Assembly: GCA_017165825.1 (NCBI GenBank)
Contig: CM029378.1
Location: 16,574,871 to 16,638,870 of the forward strand
Reading direction: 5' to 3'
DNA length: 64,000 nt
Source of the DNA: Hepsetus odoe
Taxonomy: Eukaryota; Chordata; Actinopteri; Characiformes; Hepsetidae
A program made the position numbers and the translations under genes. Under the pieces are notes generated by a model. The model searched no databases. It saw only the letters and a list, made by a program, of their open reading frames with translations, and had not been told where the DNA came from. This document shows, in pieces, positions 36,701 through 51,600 of the stretch (its first letter is position 1; each line of letters begins with the position of its first letter).

Positions 36701-39700
36701 TCTACTGTGGTATTGTTGATCCATCATGGGCAGAGCTGAGAAATTTTGCTTGGTTCCTTAATCTGCAATTGAAAGACTGTGAAACATCTGTTTTTTGCAA
36801 CATGGACATCATCGGAGACACTTTGAGAGGATTCAAGAGCTTTGTTGTTAAGTTCATGATTTTAATGGCCAAAGACTTTGCCACACCATCTCTTAACATA
36901 TCTGATCAAAGTCCTGGAAGGCAAAAGGTAGACCTATCAGCCGCTAATGAAGAAGATCTAGCCCCATTCCGCATCAGAAAGAGATGGGAATCAGAGCCTC
37001 ACCCATACATCTTTTTCAATGAAGATCATGAATCAATGACCTTTATTGGTTTCCACTTAAGGTTAAACAATTACAAAAGAGTTGATGCAATTGACCCATC
37101 TACAAACAAAGTGATAAAGAATGACATCATGTCAAAGCAGCTCTATGATGGTCTGCGGGCTAACCGAGTGCCTTTCAATATTCATTTTGATGGCCTACCA
37201 AGAGGTGAGAAGATAGAGCATTTGTGCAGTGTTCTTGGCGTAAGATGGCCATCAGATCCTGATGAGACCTACGAACTTACTACTGACAACATACTGAAGA
37301 TGATGGCAATTCACATGAGGTTCAGGTGTGGCATTCCTGTCATTATCATGGGGGAAACAGGCTGTGGAAAGACAAGACTGATCAAATTTCTGTGTGAGAT
37401 ACAAAGAAGTGGGACCCCAGCAGAAAACATGAAATTGATAAAAGTCCATGGCGGCACAACCTCTGAGATTATCTGTGCTAAGGTACAAGAATTCGAGTCC
37501 ATTGCATCCTTGAATAAAGAGAAACATGATCTTGATTCTGTCATCTTCTTTGATGAGGCAAACACTACAGAGGCAATCAGTTGTATAAAAGAAGTGCTGT
37601 GTGACAACACTGTCCAAGGGCATAAACTTAAACAAAACTCTGGACTAAGAATTATTGCTGCTTGCAATCCTTACAGAAAGCACTCGGATATGATGATTGA
37701 AAGGCTGGAAGGAGCAGGTTTGGGATACATGGTGAAAGCTGATCAAACACAAGATAAACTAGGATGCATTCCTCTTCGTCAGCTGGTGTATAGAGTTCAT
37801 GCCTTGCCCCCAAGTATGATTCCTTTGGTATGGGACTTTGGGCAACTCAATGATAACACAGAAAAAATGTACATTCATCAAATTGTTCAGAGCATAGTTG
37901 AGAACAATTCACTTTGTGAAGACTACATCCAGTTAATGACTGATATCCTTTCTGCATCTCAGAGCTACATGAGAAAGAAGGAAGATGAATGTAGCTTTGT
38001 CAGTTTAAGGGATGTAGAACGTTGCATGCAAGTGTTTGTATGGTTCTACACTAATTACAAATTATTTTTTGATGAATTGGGAGAGTACCTGAAAAAAAAA
38101 CAAAAGCCTTCAAAAACTGTCGATGAAAAAATGTCCTCAGATGACAGAGATCCAGTTGAATGGGCTCTGCTGATGGCAGTGGCAGTGTGCTATCACTCAT
38201 GCTTAGAAAAGAAAAAGGAATTTTGGTACAAACTCTGCAGATTTTTCCCAAGGTACAACAGACCTTCGAAAGCAATGCAGGAAATCTCTTTAATGCAGGA
38301 TCTTCTTCTACACGATGTTCCCCTTGGTAGAACAATTGCAAAGAACAAGGCTTTGAAAGAAAATGTGTTCATGATGATAGTGTGCATTGAGCTGCGAATA
38401 CCCCTTTTTCTGGTTGGCAAACCTGGGAGCTCAAAGTCTTTATCCAAGACCCTTGTGGCAGATGCAATGCAAGGCCAAGCTGCACACTCTGACTTGTACA
38501 GGAAGCTGAAGCAGATTCATTTAACATCTTATCAGTGCAGTCCTCACTCAACAGCAGAAGGAATCATCAACACATTTAAACAGTGTGCTCGCTTTCAAGA
38601 GGGCAAAAATCTGAAAGAGTATGTCTCTGTTGTTGTGTTGGATGAGATTGGCCTGGCAGAGGACTCTCCTAAAATGCCTCTGAAAACCCTTCACCCGTTG
38701 TTGGAAGAAGGTTGCATTGATGATGACCCGTTGCCTCATAAGAAGGTTGGGTTCATTGGCATCTCTAACTGGGCTTTGGACCCAGCCAAAATGAACAGGG
38801 GAATCTTTGTCTCCCGAAGTGACCCAGACGAGAATGAACTAATTGAGACAGCTGTTGGAATTTGTTCACTGGAACCGATGGTCTTGGAAAACATCAAACA
38901 TCTTTTTCATGCCTTTGCAGTTGCTTACTTGCAAATTTGCAAAATGCAAGAAAAGGGTTTTTTTGGCCTACGTGACTACTACAGCTTGATCAAGATGATA
39001 TACGCTGTTTCCAAAGAGTCTAATCCTTCTTCAGAGCAAATTGTTGATGCAGTGCTAAGGAATTTCAGTGGCTTGGATAATGTGGAGACTTTGAAAGTCT
39101 TCTGCAAAAGGCTGAACATTCGAACAGACTTGAGTCACATCAGTACTATCAATCTTGTGAGTCAAAACATTAACGGGACTTTTCAGGATGAGGACTGTCG
39201 CTACCTACTTATTCTAACTAAAAACTTTGCAGGCCTCCAAATCCTTAAGCAGAATTTCTTCTCAAACAACAACCTCCCAGAAATAATCTTTGGCTCAAGT
39301 TTTCCCAAAGATCAGGAGTACACACAGGTGTGCAAGAACATCAATCGTGTGAAAATCTGCATGGAAACAGGCCAGACTGTTGTGCTTTTAAACCTTCAAA
39401 ATCTCTATGAAAGTCTTTATGATGCATTGAACCAGTATTATGTTTTCCTTGGGGGTCAAAAATATGTGGATCTTGGTCTTGGTACACATCGGGTGAAGTG
39501 CAGAGTCCACAAGAACTTTCGCCTTATTGTGATTGAGGAGAAAGAAGTGGTGTACAAACAGTTCCCCATCCCGCTAATTAACAGACTAGAGAAACACTAT
39601 CTCGACATCAACAGTGTTCTCAGTGAGAGAGAGAGAGAAATCGCCAACCTTTTGCAGAAGTGGGTCCAGAAGTTTGTGTGCTCTAACAATCATTACTGCA

Positions 39701-42700
39701 GTTCACACAAGTACTTGCCACCAGATGTCTTCATTGGCTACCATTCAGATACATGTTCCTCTGTTGTACTGCAAGTGATGGATAAACTGAGAGAGGAGAT
39801 GAAGGAACCGGACATGGAAGACGTAGTTTTGGAGGAAGCTAAACTTGTCCTCCTGAACTGTGCTACACCAGATTCAGTGGTGCGTTTGGAAAATACTGAC
39901 TTCTCAGATGTAGAGTCACAAAGTCTGGCAAATACATACTTTAAGATCCAGAAACACCACTCCCTGGCTGAATTCATTGCCTCTCACTTAGAACAAGGAC
40001 ACTGGAGCCATTGCATCATTACAGAGGTAGGACTTGTTCTTTCCTTAATCAAGGAATGTCTAGTCATTTCTGCAATAAGGCTGTAGCTTTCTAACAGTTG
40101 GCATCAGACTTCAAGCCTCAAGCCTAATCATGTTTGTATCTGCTTTGTTGTAAAAAAAAAACTCTCACTTTGTCAAGAAGATGGAACATGCCTTGTCAGC
40201 CTTAGTCAGCAGACATATTTTGACTAGATATATGGCATTTGCTGTTGAATGCTGATCTTAACACAATGACTGTTTTTTTTCTGTAAAGGTTACAACATTC
40301 TCCAGACTGTTGACAGCTGCAGATGTCTGGCAAATTAACAGACTCACAGGGATTAACAACATTGATCTTCTCTCACTGCGACAATTTGAAACAGAAATCT
40401 CCTTTCTCAAAAAGATTAGGTGAGTACAAATCTGTGCTCCCACTTTTCAATGACCCTTGTATGATTACTACCATTTTAAATTGTTTACTTTTACTTAGAG
40501 GGTTCCTTAGCACATCATCTACTGACAAGATTCTACTTGTTCAAATGGATTTTGGGGAAGATCCATGGAGTGCTAATATTCTTGCATCAGCCAGGTTTGC
40601 ATTATATTTTCATTACAGGTTTACACAGTGTTTTATCATAGGTAAACTGAATAAGCATCTATATATTTTAGAATACTGCTTGATTCCCCGTCAGGTACTC
40701 CTCCATGAATGAGATCATTCGGTCTAAACATGCACGCGATTGTAGGGTGTATGTATACTTCATCACTAAACTACCCCGAGTGGAAGAGGGGACATCCTAC
40801 ACCGGATTTCAGGGAGGTTGGTTAGACTTTTCCTTCAAAAGATATGTGCATCAAATTATGTTTACGTTGTTTACAAAACATGCCATCTAAAAAATTGCAG
40901 CAATTAAAAAGTGCAATGTTATATATGCAATATTATATAATAAAACTCTGAAGCAGTATTAAGGGCATTGTTCTGTGGCTGTCTTCATACAGTTTTTTCA
41001 TACTTCGTACAGTTTTACGCAGTTGGGGAAATTAATGATAACAGCTATGAAAAAACAACAGCTATTTAAAATAAAAACATTAAAAAATCAAAAATATATC
41101 CAGAAATGTAAACTATTTTCTATCCAGATCATTCAGTTTATCAAACTGTGTTGTCAGATTCACCTGCTGTGTATTACATTCTTCACTTTTTAGGACATTG
41201 GATGTCAGTTCACATTGATGACCTCAAAAGTTCTCAAAATATATGTGATATTGAGTACTTGAGAAATCTTTCAATTTGTGATCTGTTTGAGGAAAATACA
41301 AGACAAAGTGAAGGTATTCTTTCTCGCTCCCAGAACCCAGAATGCCAGTTTGGCTATGTTTTTTTTGTTTTTAGTTAATTTATGTACTGTTTCTCTAGAA
41401 ATGGAGGTGAAGAACTCTGAGTTTGTGCAGTCCGAGCCTCAAGATTCTGTAAGTACAATATAACTTATTGTGAACAGAATGAACTACTTTTATGGCCAAA
41501 TTCCATATCAATACTGCTATGTATTTCAGGTGTTGGAGAGAGAGTTTGACACAACAGCACTGGTGCGCAGTTGTGTTCAGAGTGCTGTAAGCATGCTAAA
41601 GGATCTTGAAGATGGTAGCATCCTTAGCACAAGAAGAGTGGACATCCTACTCACACTATTAGACAATGGTGATGAACTGAAAGATTTGTTAGTATACTAT
41701 ATTAGTATACTATATTAGTATAGTATACAGTTAGTACGGGGCAGTGGTGGCTGCTGTCTGCTGTGCTTTGACCTCGCAATGACAAGGGTTGTCACTTTCA
41801 TATCCAAATGCCTTTTATGAAAAGTTGCTTTTTGTGATTGTTTGATGAAAGGGTACTTTATTTTAGGAAATAATGTTTTTATATATATTTTTTGAAATAG
41901 TTTCATTCAAGGAGGCCTTGACAAAGCGTCTTCACCTGCTACTGAAAGCAAGAGAACAAAGTGCTGAAATGCCCCAAAGTTGGGTTTCAAGGGAAGCAGC
42001 AAATATTGGAGCCCTGCAAGAAGGAGGGACCTTTACGTGAGCATACATTATATTGTTCAAACCTTATAAAAAAACGTTTTGAATTTATACTTTAAAAGTG
42101 TGTGTTTTGTAGAAATGATATTTCATGTTGAGCACACAGACACTTTGTGTCTGGCTTTGCCGTTTAGTGCTTTATCTTGAAAATTAATGTTACCTTTTTA
42201 TTGTTTTGTGAGCAAGTTTAAGTTAAGTAATGTATTTGTCAATAGACATACTCTGTGGAGAAGAGTACAGACAGTGATCACTCCCCTTCTGGCTCATTTG
42301 ATTTCTGTAATTGACCGTAACTGCAATCTGGACCTTCTGGTTGACAATAACTGTAAGGATGAAGTCAGGAACTTGTGGCTTCTTATATTTGGAGACAAAA
42401 CAATGTTGAATATACCATATCTTCAAATGGGCCAAAAGTAAGTAACAAGTCCATATTGATTCTTTTATCTTTAATCTATTTAATCAGATCTAGTATATAT
42501 GAGCAATAAGCACTTCTGCAATGCTATGATAATAAAGTTTATTGATGGTACATAGCTCAGAGTCCCAGACCATCCTGATGCAAAACCATATCTCAGCGGG
42601 AAGAACCATGTCCTGCATCATGCCCTTCAGCTGGAAGATCAAGGACCTATTAGATGAGCTATGGATGTGCACCTTACAGAGAGAGGGTGATTGTGTCTTT

Positions 42701-45569
42701 GGTTTTTTAAGTTTTAAGTTCATATATATTTATGTATTATATTTTTTAAACAAACTTTTAGTTCCAACAACCTCTGTGTTTAACATGTTTCAAGAAAAAT
42801 GTGTTATTTAATTGTTCAGGTCAAACTCATGAACAGTTTGAGGAAGTCTTCAAGAGTACTGATTTGGGAAACTATTTTGTAAGTGTGGATGAGGAAATGC
42901 AGAAGGAATTTTTGCAAAGATATCTTCAAGATTTCATTTCTTTGACCATGAAAGTTGCAAGTGTTGGTGAACAGCAAGTAAGAACACTTTTTATTTTTCT
43001 TTAGTTAACCTTTCTTATTTTTATAGTATGAAAAAATCTGGGTATAATACGGATAATATATTAAAGAAAACTAATTTGTCTCTTGTAGTTGCTGTGTGCT
43101 GCCCTGCTGAGCTGTATAAATGAGTTGTGTAGACAGCGTGGTAGCTCTTTGGAAAAGGAGCTCTCTTTGCCGCTAGTCCACACTGCTTATCATGAGTTCC
43201 AGAAACGTTTGCAGAACTTCTCCAGGATGATGTCTATTCTGCCTGAGGTAGTCCTTCCCCTGCAAGGAAATCCACATGTGTTGGAAGCACCAGAGATGGT
43301 ATTTTTCATAAATCTACAATTTTTCTTCTGGTTGTTATTAAACTCCAATTCAGTTTCAATTTAAGCAAAACATATCAGTGACACATGCTGGTGAAAAATG
43401 CATGCTGTAATAATTAAAAAGCAATAATTACTGTTTTGGGAAAATACGTTTGGTGCAAATTTTATTTTTCTAATTAAACTTGACAAGAAATATTTTTTCC
43501 AGGCCTTTTTAATTAACAAATGGCATTTCATGTTCTGCTTCAGATTATAGATCTGTACTGCGCTCTTGCCTGTGTTGAGCATCTAGAGCCACAGGATTTC
43601 AGTGCTGACTTTGAGCGACAGTCCTGGCTGAAGCAAGTGAAGAAACTGCAGGTCCCCATTGAGCTGGTTTGCTCAGAGAACAGCCTCAGACAGTACAGCG
43701 ACAGGTGTCAAGAGATGGTGAAGTGCATCCAGTGAGTTTCATCCAGCTGTCTAGCATTGTGGTCAAGAGACATTGCTCTTGACACCTACATTCCTGTAAA
43801 ATTTAGTTCTGGTATTGTGGTTAGAACTAGACCTCTTGGATCTACAGGAAGATGGATCTACAGTTGATCAGATCTACACTGATCTAACATTGCAGATTTT
43901 CATAATTTCTGTTTTCTATTTGTTTTCTTATTTGTTGGTTACATTTTTGCTTATCTTGTGCATTCTAGCAACATCTGGAGACGGGTTTTCACTTTCTCTC
44001 TGTTTGTTGAGCACTTACTGGTAGGCATTGAGACTGTAGATAAAAGGCTGACACCTGTAGTAATGGAGTACTCTCAAAGTTTGAGAAAGGTAAGGAGTTA
44101 AATATACTGCTAAATAGATTGTTTTTTCTTGTTTACTGCTTATATTACAGGTAATGATATTATCAGTCAACACTTTATTTACACCTCTTAGCCTTCTTCC
44201 TTTGGGTTGCGAATACAAGAAGTGTTATTTAGTGTAAAGTATGTTAATCAGTATCATTGTCACCACATGTATCTTTGTTTAAGGTACTTGCAACAAGTTC
44301 AGACATGAAATTGGAGAAAACCTTTGTGGCTGTTACTGATAAGCTCAGATCTTGCAAGCAAGGGGCAAGTGACCTCATATTCAAGTAAGATTTCTATTAA
44401 TATAGCTTTTAAGTTCATTTCAAATTTCAATTTAATTTGAACTTGCAAGTAAACTATTTGTAATGGTTTCTAACCAATAAAATTTATGTTAAATGATTTT
44501 TTTTTTTGAGGTATGGCCTCCAGGCATGCGCTATATGCAGGGCAGAGCCTCAGGATCCTGTGGAGTTACCATGCCACCATATATTCTGCCAGCCTTGTAT
44601 CAGAAGGTGGCTGATCCCAGGCCAGATGTACTGCGCTCTCTGTACCCAACCAGTGCCAGATGACTTTGAACTGAAGGTCTCTCAGGATGTTTGGTGGGTT
44701 ATGTCTGTTTCTACAGATTAAATCTCGCAAAGTGTGACATCTCATTTTATTTGATATTGACACTTTTTTATTAGTTTATTTGATAAATAACTTTCCTTAT
44801 TCTCTAATACTGAATACTTGTATTTGGCTTTGATGGTTTAACAGGGCCTGTCTCAATCTGAATGCCCAGTTCAGGCAGAGGTGCAATGCCTTTTTCATAG
44901 AAGTAGTGTCCACAGTGTGTTTCAAGGACAATACCCCACCATCCAGAGGCGTCATTCTGCACCTGCTGTCCTTCCTCATGGTTGAGGCAAAGCCAGCCAG
45001 TTTAGTTCAAGGTAAGGTACCTGTTACCTGTCCTAAACAAATGTTTGCACAAATTAGAGGTTGTCAAAAGTAATGTTTGATCATTGTCTTTTTTTCTTAT
45101 CAGCACAAAGTCATATTCACACCAAAGTCCTGTCACCCTTCGATGAGTGTGTGGACAGAAATCCTATTGTACGGTCTGTGGTGCTTAAACTTCTCCTCAA
45201 ATACAGGTACGTTTATTTACAGGGTCGTAGCACTCTAGTGTCTGGTGACTGTATCTGTTCTTTTTTGTAATATGTAAATACTAGACCTTGGTGTAAATAT
45301 ACTCAAGGGATTTCTTCTTGATGCTCTGAACCATCACATAGTGAACTTTACACATCCATCAGCAGTGCACTTGGTTTTACTTAATCGAGTATTGTTTAGC
45401 CAAACCAGGTACTGAACAGGAATGTTTCATTACACTGGGATTCACTGAGGAGAGGTTATGATTTCAAAATTAATTATATTGCTACTTATGGTATAAACAG
45501 GTATTTGTATATATTTGTGTTTATCAGCTGCCTAATGCTTTTGCACAGTACGCTATATAAATACAAATA

Positions 45570-45604
<35 letters not shown>

Positions 45605-48600
45605 TCCTCCCTGCGATGGGCTGGCGACCTGTCCAGGGTGCTTCCCCGTCCTCGCCCTGTGTGTGCTGGGTTGGACACCAGCACTCCCCCGCGACCCCAT
45701 ATTCATATTATTTGTATATATATATATATATATATATATAGACATAGATATAGATATATATTTCTTATTTTTTTCCATTTATTCATTTCTTTTTTTTGCA
45801 GCTTTGATCAGGTAAAAGAGTACCTTGAGCAGCACCTGAAGAGTATATTACAGAGCAAAATCATGGATGGTGCCGACAAAACAGAACTGTACACTTTGTA
45901 CATCAATTGCTTTGAGGTGATATGATCTAATTCAGAAAGTGATTTTTGGATCTGAAAATTGATTTTGTTCATTGGATGCTGGACTTTGTGATTTTGATGC
46001 TTTTGTAGGATTCACTGTTTGAGAAATGGGAGCTGAACACTGAGGCAGAACAAAGGATGCATCTTCAGGAAGGTGGAGATTTCCTGCATTACTTCCTGCA
46101 CACAGATAGGTTGGGCACAGAAGAGATCTCCATAGAAGCGCTGCAGCAGATCGCAAGAGTGCGTGTGTGCTTGGACACGGGTGCCAAATTGCTCTCCACA
46201 CTGTCAGGAAATGGTTAGTTAATAGCACAGCAGCTCTCTTTTGTAGACTTGTCATATTCACAAACTTAGTATTTACAATCTTTATTGACTTGTGCCATTA
46301 CATATGCACTAGGGAGTTTGGAGAAACATGAGAAGGTGTTCATGGACAAAGTGATGGAGCTCTGTGAGGAAAGCAGGAATGACTGGTACAGAGTTTACCT
46401 AATCAGAAAAATCTGCAGCTCACAGGGAGTGGAGGTTGTACAGAACATGCAGAAGGAAGCTGAGTTCCAGTGGCTTTTCCCACAGGAGATCTCACAACAG
46501 GTAGAAAAATAAAGCTGCACCAGAAGCTCATCAAACAGATAAATAGAAGCTAGTCACCAGTAGTAACTCTATAATTTAATAATACTACCAATAAATGGCT
46601 AATAGCTTTCACTCATTGTTGTATTATTGACTGAACTAGTCTTTTCATTATCTGTTATGCTAAACATCTTACGATTTACAGGAAGACAATGGGGGCCAAA
46701 TGGATCAATACCTAGTGTATGGTGAAGAATATAAAACTGTACGTGATGCAGTTGCAAAGGCTGCTATTGAGGGCACAGTGCAGAGCATAGAAGAAGCTGC
46801 TGAGGTAATAAATAAATATATAATTGTCAGTAAAGTTACTTAGAATGTGCTTTCTACCTTTCATTTTTCTGCTTTCTGTTAACAGTGTTCAGCTAAAGTG
46901 CATTTTAGTTCTTTTTATAGTATCATTTATTTAATGAGCTATATTATGGGTTTTCTTTTTATAGAAATGTACATGCACTCCAAGGAGAAAGGCGTTCTAC
47001 ATCCTTCTTGCCCTTTTCCGAGAAGTTACAATTCTCTTCCGAGCAACAAATCCAATGCTCCATCCCAAACCAGAGGTAGGGACATTTATCATTTCATCGG
47101 CATATGTTATATATAATTTGATCTATTCAGTTGCACTAAAATTGATCTTAACTTTTTTATCTTAAGATTTTTAAGGTTTATAACTTTAAAGAAGACTTGC
47201 AGTTATTATGAATTAGTTACATAAGGAACTATATTTAATGTTTTAGAACTTTAAATTAAATTCAGATCACAAAAAATAAACATAGACATTGCTGTGACTT
47301 GTGTTCTCATTTATTTCTAGCAACGGCGACCTCTTGAGGACTTCATCCATGATTCGCAGTACTTGATCACCAGAGAGATGAAAGTGTTTGCTCAAGCTCT
47401 GGTGAACAACAGTTTGGGTGGTCTTAGTGTTCATGGCCATCGCTCTAATACAGAACACACTTTGATAGAACTGGCTGTCCACCTGAAGGCTGTGCTGCTG
47501 TGTGGATCTGAGCAGGTGCTGGGTCCCCTCACACAGCTTGGACTGTCCCCTGCCGCCATGCAGGTAGAGAATGCGTTGTGTTCACCATGAAAACAGTCAC
47601 TTTCACTTTACTTCACTTTATAATGATCTGTTTCTGTTTGTCATGTTGTATAGGCAGCATTCATACCCACCATGCCTGAAGACATGTTGGCTACAGCACA
47701 AAAGGCTCTTGGTTACACGTGGTATAGTAAGTGAAGCCACTGATTGCTTTTTGTTGCGTCAGAAAGTGAAAATAGTTTGAGCAGCTGCATGTTGTATTTT
47801 GTCTAGTTTTATTTTGATTAGTCATTATGGAGATATTTTTGTATTTTGTTCATTTTTATGATGCTTTGCATTGTTTGCTTACAAACCCCTCTGTAGATTG
47901 TCCCAAAGGCCACCCATGTGTTGTTGACAAGGTAAGCCTCAGCCATTATCTCCCACTGAGCATCATGCTGTATTCCTTCCTTTTGTGTTGTAGCACTGTC
48001 ATGCTAAATAAACTACATTTAACAAAAATGCATAAAACACTTCAAGCAATGATAAAATGCATTTGTGTCCTTGAGTGGTAACAAGATTAATAACCACTAC
48101 TGTCCCCTTCAGTGTGGCAGGCCTACAGAGCTGGGCAGATGTCTAGAGTGCGGAGCTCAGGTTGGAGGGCAGAAGCACGTGGCTGTGAGAGGTTTCAGTC
48201 AGATGCCCCTGCAGTAAGATATCATGATAACAATGTGAAATAAATCAAAATGGGGAGGGTGCTATATCAAGAAGGGATAAAGACAACAAAGTGACTAATT
48301 TTAAAGAATAAAAGAATAAAAAAAGTTTAAAAAGTAAAATTCTTTGTCTTTTTTCAGGGGGGATCGTACACAGACTGGCCACATTCTTGGAGACCCACAA
48401 AGAAGAAATAACCCAGATGCCCTGGACACCAAAAGTTTGTCTCTGGCTCCTTTTACATTAGTCAGAATGATAACACATCTTACCATGTTGCTCGGGGCTT
48501 CAGAAGAGATCCAGGTATATTTTACACATTGTGATAGTTATTATAGTTCTATAATAGTTCTTATATAGCAGCTGCTTTTTGGGATAATCCTTCATATTTT

Positions 48601-51600
48601 ATTGCCCATGCTCTCACATGCTTGAAACATGAAGAAAACTAACAAATAATTATAATTATTTTATAATTATATAATACATTTGAACTTTCCTAAGGACCCT
48701 CTCTTTGCTTTGTTATTAAGTCACAGTATATAGCGGAGATCATCCGGCCTCCAGTACAGGACGCCTTTGAGTTTTTGATACGGCATCTTGTGAAGGACTT
48801 GGAACAGTTGGGCAGGGCTGTTGGCAAAGGGATGGATGACACAGTTACAACTGCTCACTTGATGCTCAGCTGGGCCTTGGAGCCCCCTCAGAAAGTTCAA
48901 TGTAAGTTTCTCAGTGTGACTGACTTACCACTTAAGTAGAAAGTTACTGTAATCTAATATTCACTGAAGTGCTTTGTTTCTTTAAACTCTAAAACATTGT
49001 GCTTTGTTGCTCTAGGGCCTATAGGTTATGATAACAACCTCTCTACTAAGGAGGCTAGGAATGCCTGGGAAATTGCCTTGGCTCATAACATCATCTCTCC
49101 CAAACTGAAGGTAAGGGAGCTCTGCTTATACACACAATGCTGGTCCATATAAAATCAGTTTTTAATATTGAGACTCATTATTTGGTAAGTGAATTATATA
49201 TTTATAGTGAATAGTTGTGAGAATGAGAAAAGTGGCGTTTCTGTCACATTCAGATGCCAATCTGGGTTGCAGTATTCAGTATTCATGTGTGGGTTCAAAT
49301 TCACATTTCCACTTTAGTGCAGCCTAAAGAATATTTAAATATCATTAGTAAGTACAAACAAATCTTCAACTGCATCAAACAAGAGAGTTCTAAGTAAAGT
49401 CATTGGGGGTTAAACAGATGAAGACTAACATCTTTCTATGGACAGCATGAATGTTTTTATTTTTATTTTATTGGTCTAAGGTTAGTTTGGTCTCACAACT
49501 TGCCCATGTAGTTTGGGTAGAGACAGATTCTGACCATTTTGACAGGTTATTTTGTGTTGCTATGTATTCGGACGGACACAGAAGTTTGGTCCAATATTTC
49601 AAACCCAAATAAAGGTGTAATACAGGCCCTTAGAAAGTGAATTATGTAAGTTCTGTTGATTTCAAATTTCCATACATATTATAATGATTTTTGTTGGGTT
49701 AACAGAAACTCGAGCGTAAACTGCAAAAGGTGGCAACAAGCATGAGAGAGGATTCCCGTGTGTCCTCTAACCCCATCCTGAAGCTGATGTATGGTGACCC
49801 TCGCATATTCCTGTCCTCTCTGCCCCAGCGGTCTGTGCTCCACAGCTCAGCCGTGTGGAACTGCAGGGAAAAATGTTCTCTGCTCAGTCTCACACACATC
49901 GTCGAACAGAATGATGGCAAAGACAACTTTCCTCTACTTTGGAGGTTCCTGCAGAAGGTTCTTTTCATTTTGGCTTTATTTAGATGTGTTTGGACAAGAA
50001 AAAATCTAAATCAAATCAATATTTAGTGTTCCTAACTTTTGCCTTCAAACCAGCATCAGTTCTTCTAGGTACACTTGCACAAAGTCAGGGATTTTGTAGG
50101 ATTAAAGTCGGTGTATGATCAGCCAGTTTTACCAAACAGGTGCTGATGATCATCAGTGTCACACATAAGTTGAAACACAGTCATGTTTGGAACAACCTAC
50201 CAGCCGAGTTCCCTCAAAAACTGTGTGCAAGTGTACCTAGAAGAATTGATGCTGTTTTGAAGGCAAAGGGTGGTCACACCAAATATTGATTTGATTTAGA
50301 TTTCTCTTTTGTTCATTCAATGCATTTTGTTGATTGATGAAAAAAAAATGATTAACACTTCCATTTTTGAAAGCATTCTTTGTTTACAGCATTTGTTCAC
50401 ACCTGCCTAAAACTTTTGCACAGTACTGTATGTCTAACCCTTATGAACGTTAGCCATAGTTCTGATGATGCTTCAGTTTATTCAGTGTGGACCCTGCATT
50501 CAGAATGAACCGAATGTTTTCTGTTTCACTTTCAAGGAGGCAGAATTTCGACTGGTCAGGTTTCTCCCAGAAATTCTGACTCTGCAGAGAAAATTGGTGA
50601 AGATGTTTCAGAATCTCCCTGATTTGTGCAGTGGCACTATTAGGGAGTTTATTGACAAACATAATTCAGGTAAAAAACATTTAATGTTGAGTATCAACGG
50701 GGTTCTCAAAATGGAGGCTCCGAGGGGGCCTGGATATTTCCAAGTGAAGGGGCGTTTGGGGGTGGTTGTGCAAGAGGGGCTTAAAACTGAAGTTTTTGTA
50801 TTGTTGTTTGTATTGTTTGTATTGTTTTTGTAAGCCAGGCATCAAGCTCCAACACATCTGATTAACTGAACATCCCCTTAGAAAGCTTTATTGTTAAAGT
50901 GGGTGTGTTTGAACAAAGAAAGTGCAAAATATTGACATGATCATTCAAAGATTGGTGATTAATGACATTAATATGTTAACTTAAACAGCATCTGCTAAGA
51001 GCTGGTACAAGAAGCGCATTCACATCTTCCTGAATTCATGGAACCACCTAAGAGCTTCTTTGGCCAACTGTGAGTATAAAAACAAACTAGTGTTACATCA
51101 AATACTGAAATATTACTGAGTTATTTCTTATTTGAATAATGTAACTGCATTTTAGTATTATTTAAGTACAACTATGCTCAGCTTACGTGATATGAAAATG
51201 AAATACTTTTTCAGACATAATAATAATATTTTCATGTGGAATTTCAGATTTCTCATTACAAATCACCATATGTTCACAAAATAAAAACATAAGGCTGTAG
51301 AAAATAAACATAGAAAACCAAGAGGACTAAGATCCAGACCAGACCAAGACTACAGAAAATCAAGGGTTCATTTACCGATATATGGCTGAGAACCTGGTGC
51401 AAGGAGGAGATTCTGATAATTATCTGGACCCAGTTACAATAGGACAAGCTAGGGCAGGGCAAAGGATCACAACAAACAGTCATAAATATGCAGATGTAGA
51501 CATAGGGACCAAAGACACATATTACACATGATCAAATTTTTGTCTTTCCCTTAACTGTTGATTACTGCTATGTTTGATTTGTAGTGTGATTTGTGTGTGT

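Noticed and set aside
45505..45925. Long open frames rich in Ile-Tyr around 45505-45925
   Set aside because: They are translations of AT dinucleotide repeats plus a SINE core; only 45802-45916 is a real RNF213 exon.
47654..47931. Possible one-base frameshift in RNF213 exon 51 before the RZ finger
   Set aside because: It came from miscounting an A run. With CAA AAG GCT the exon reads in frame through GYTWY and joins the next exon to give WYNCPKGHP.
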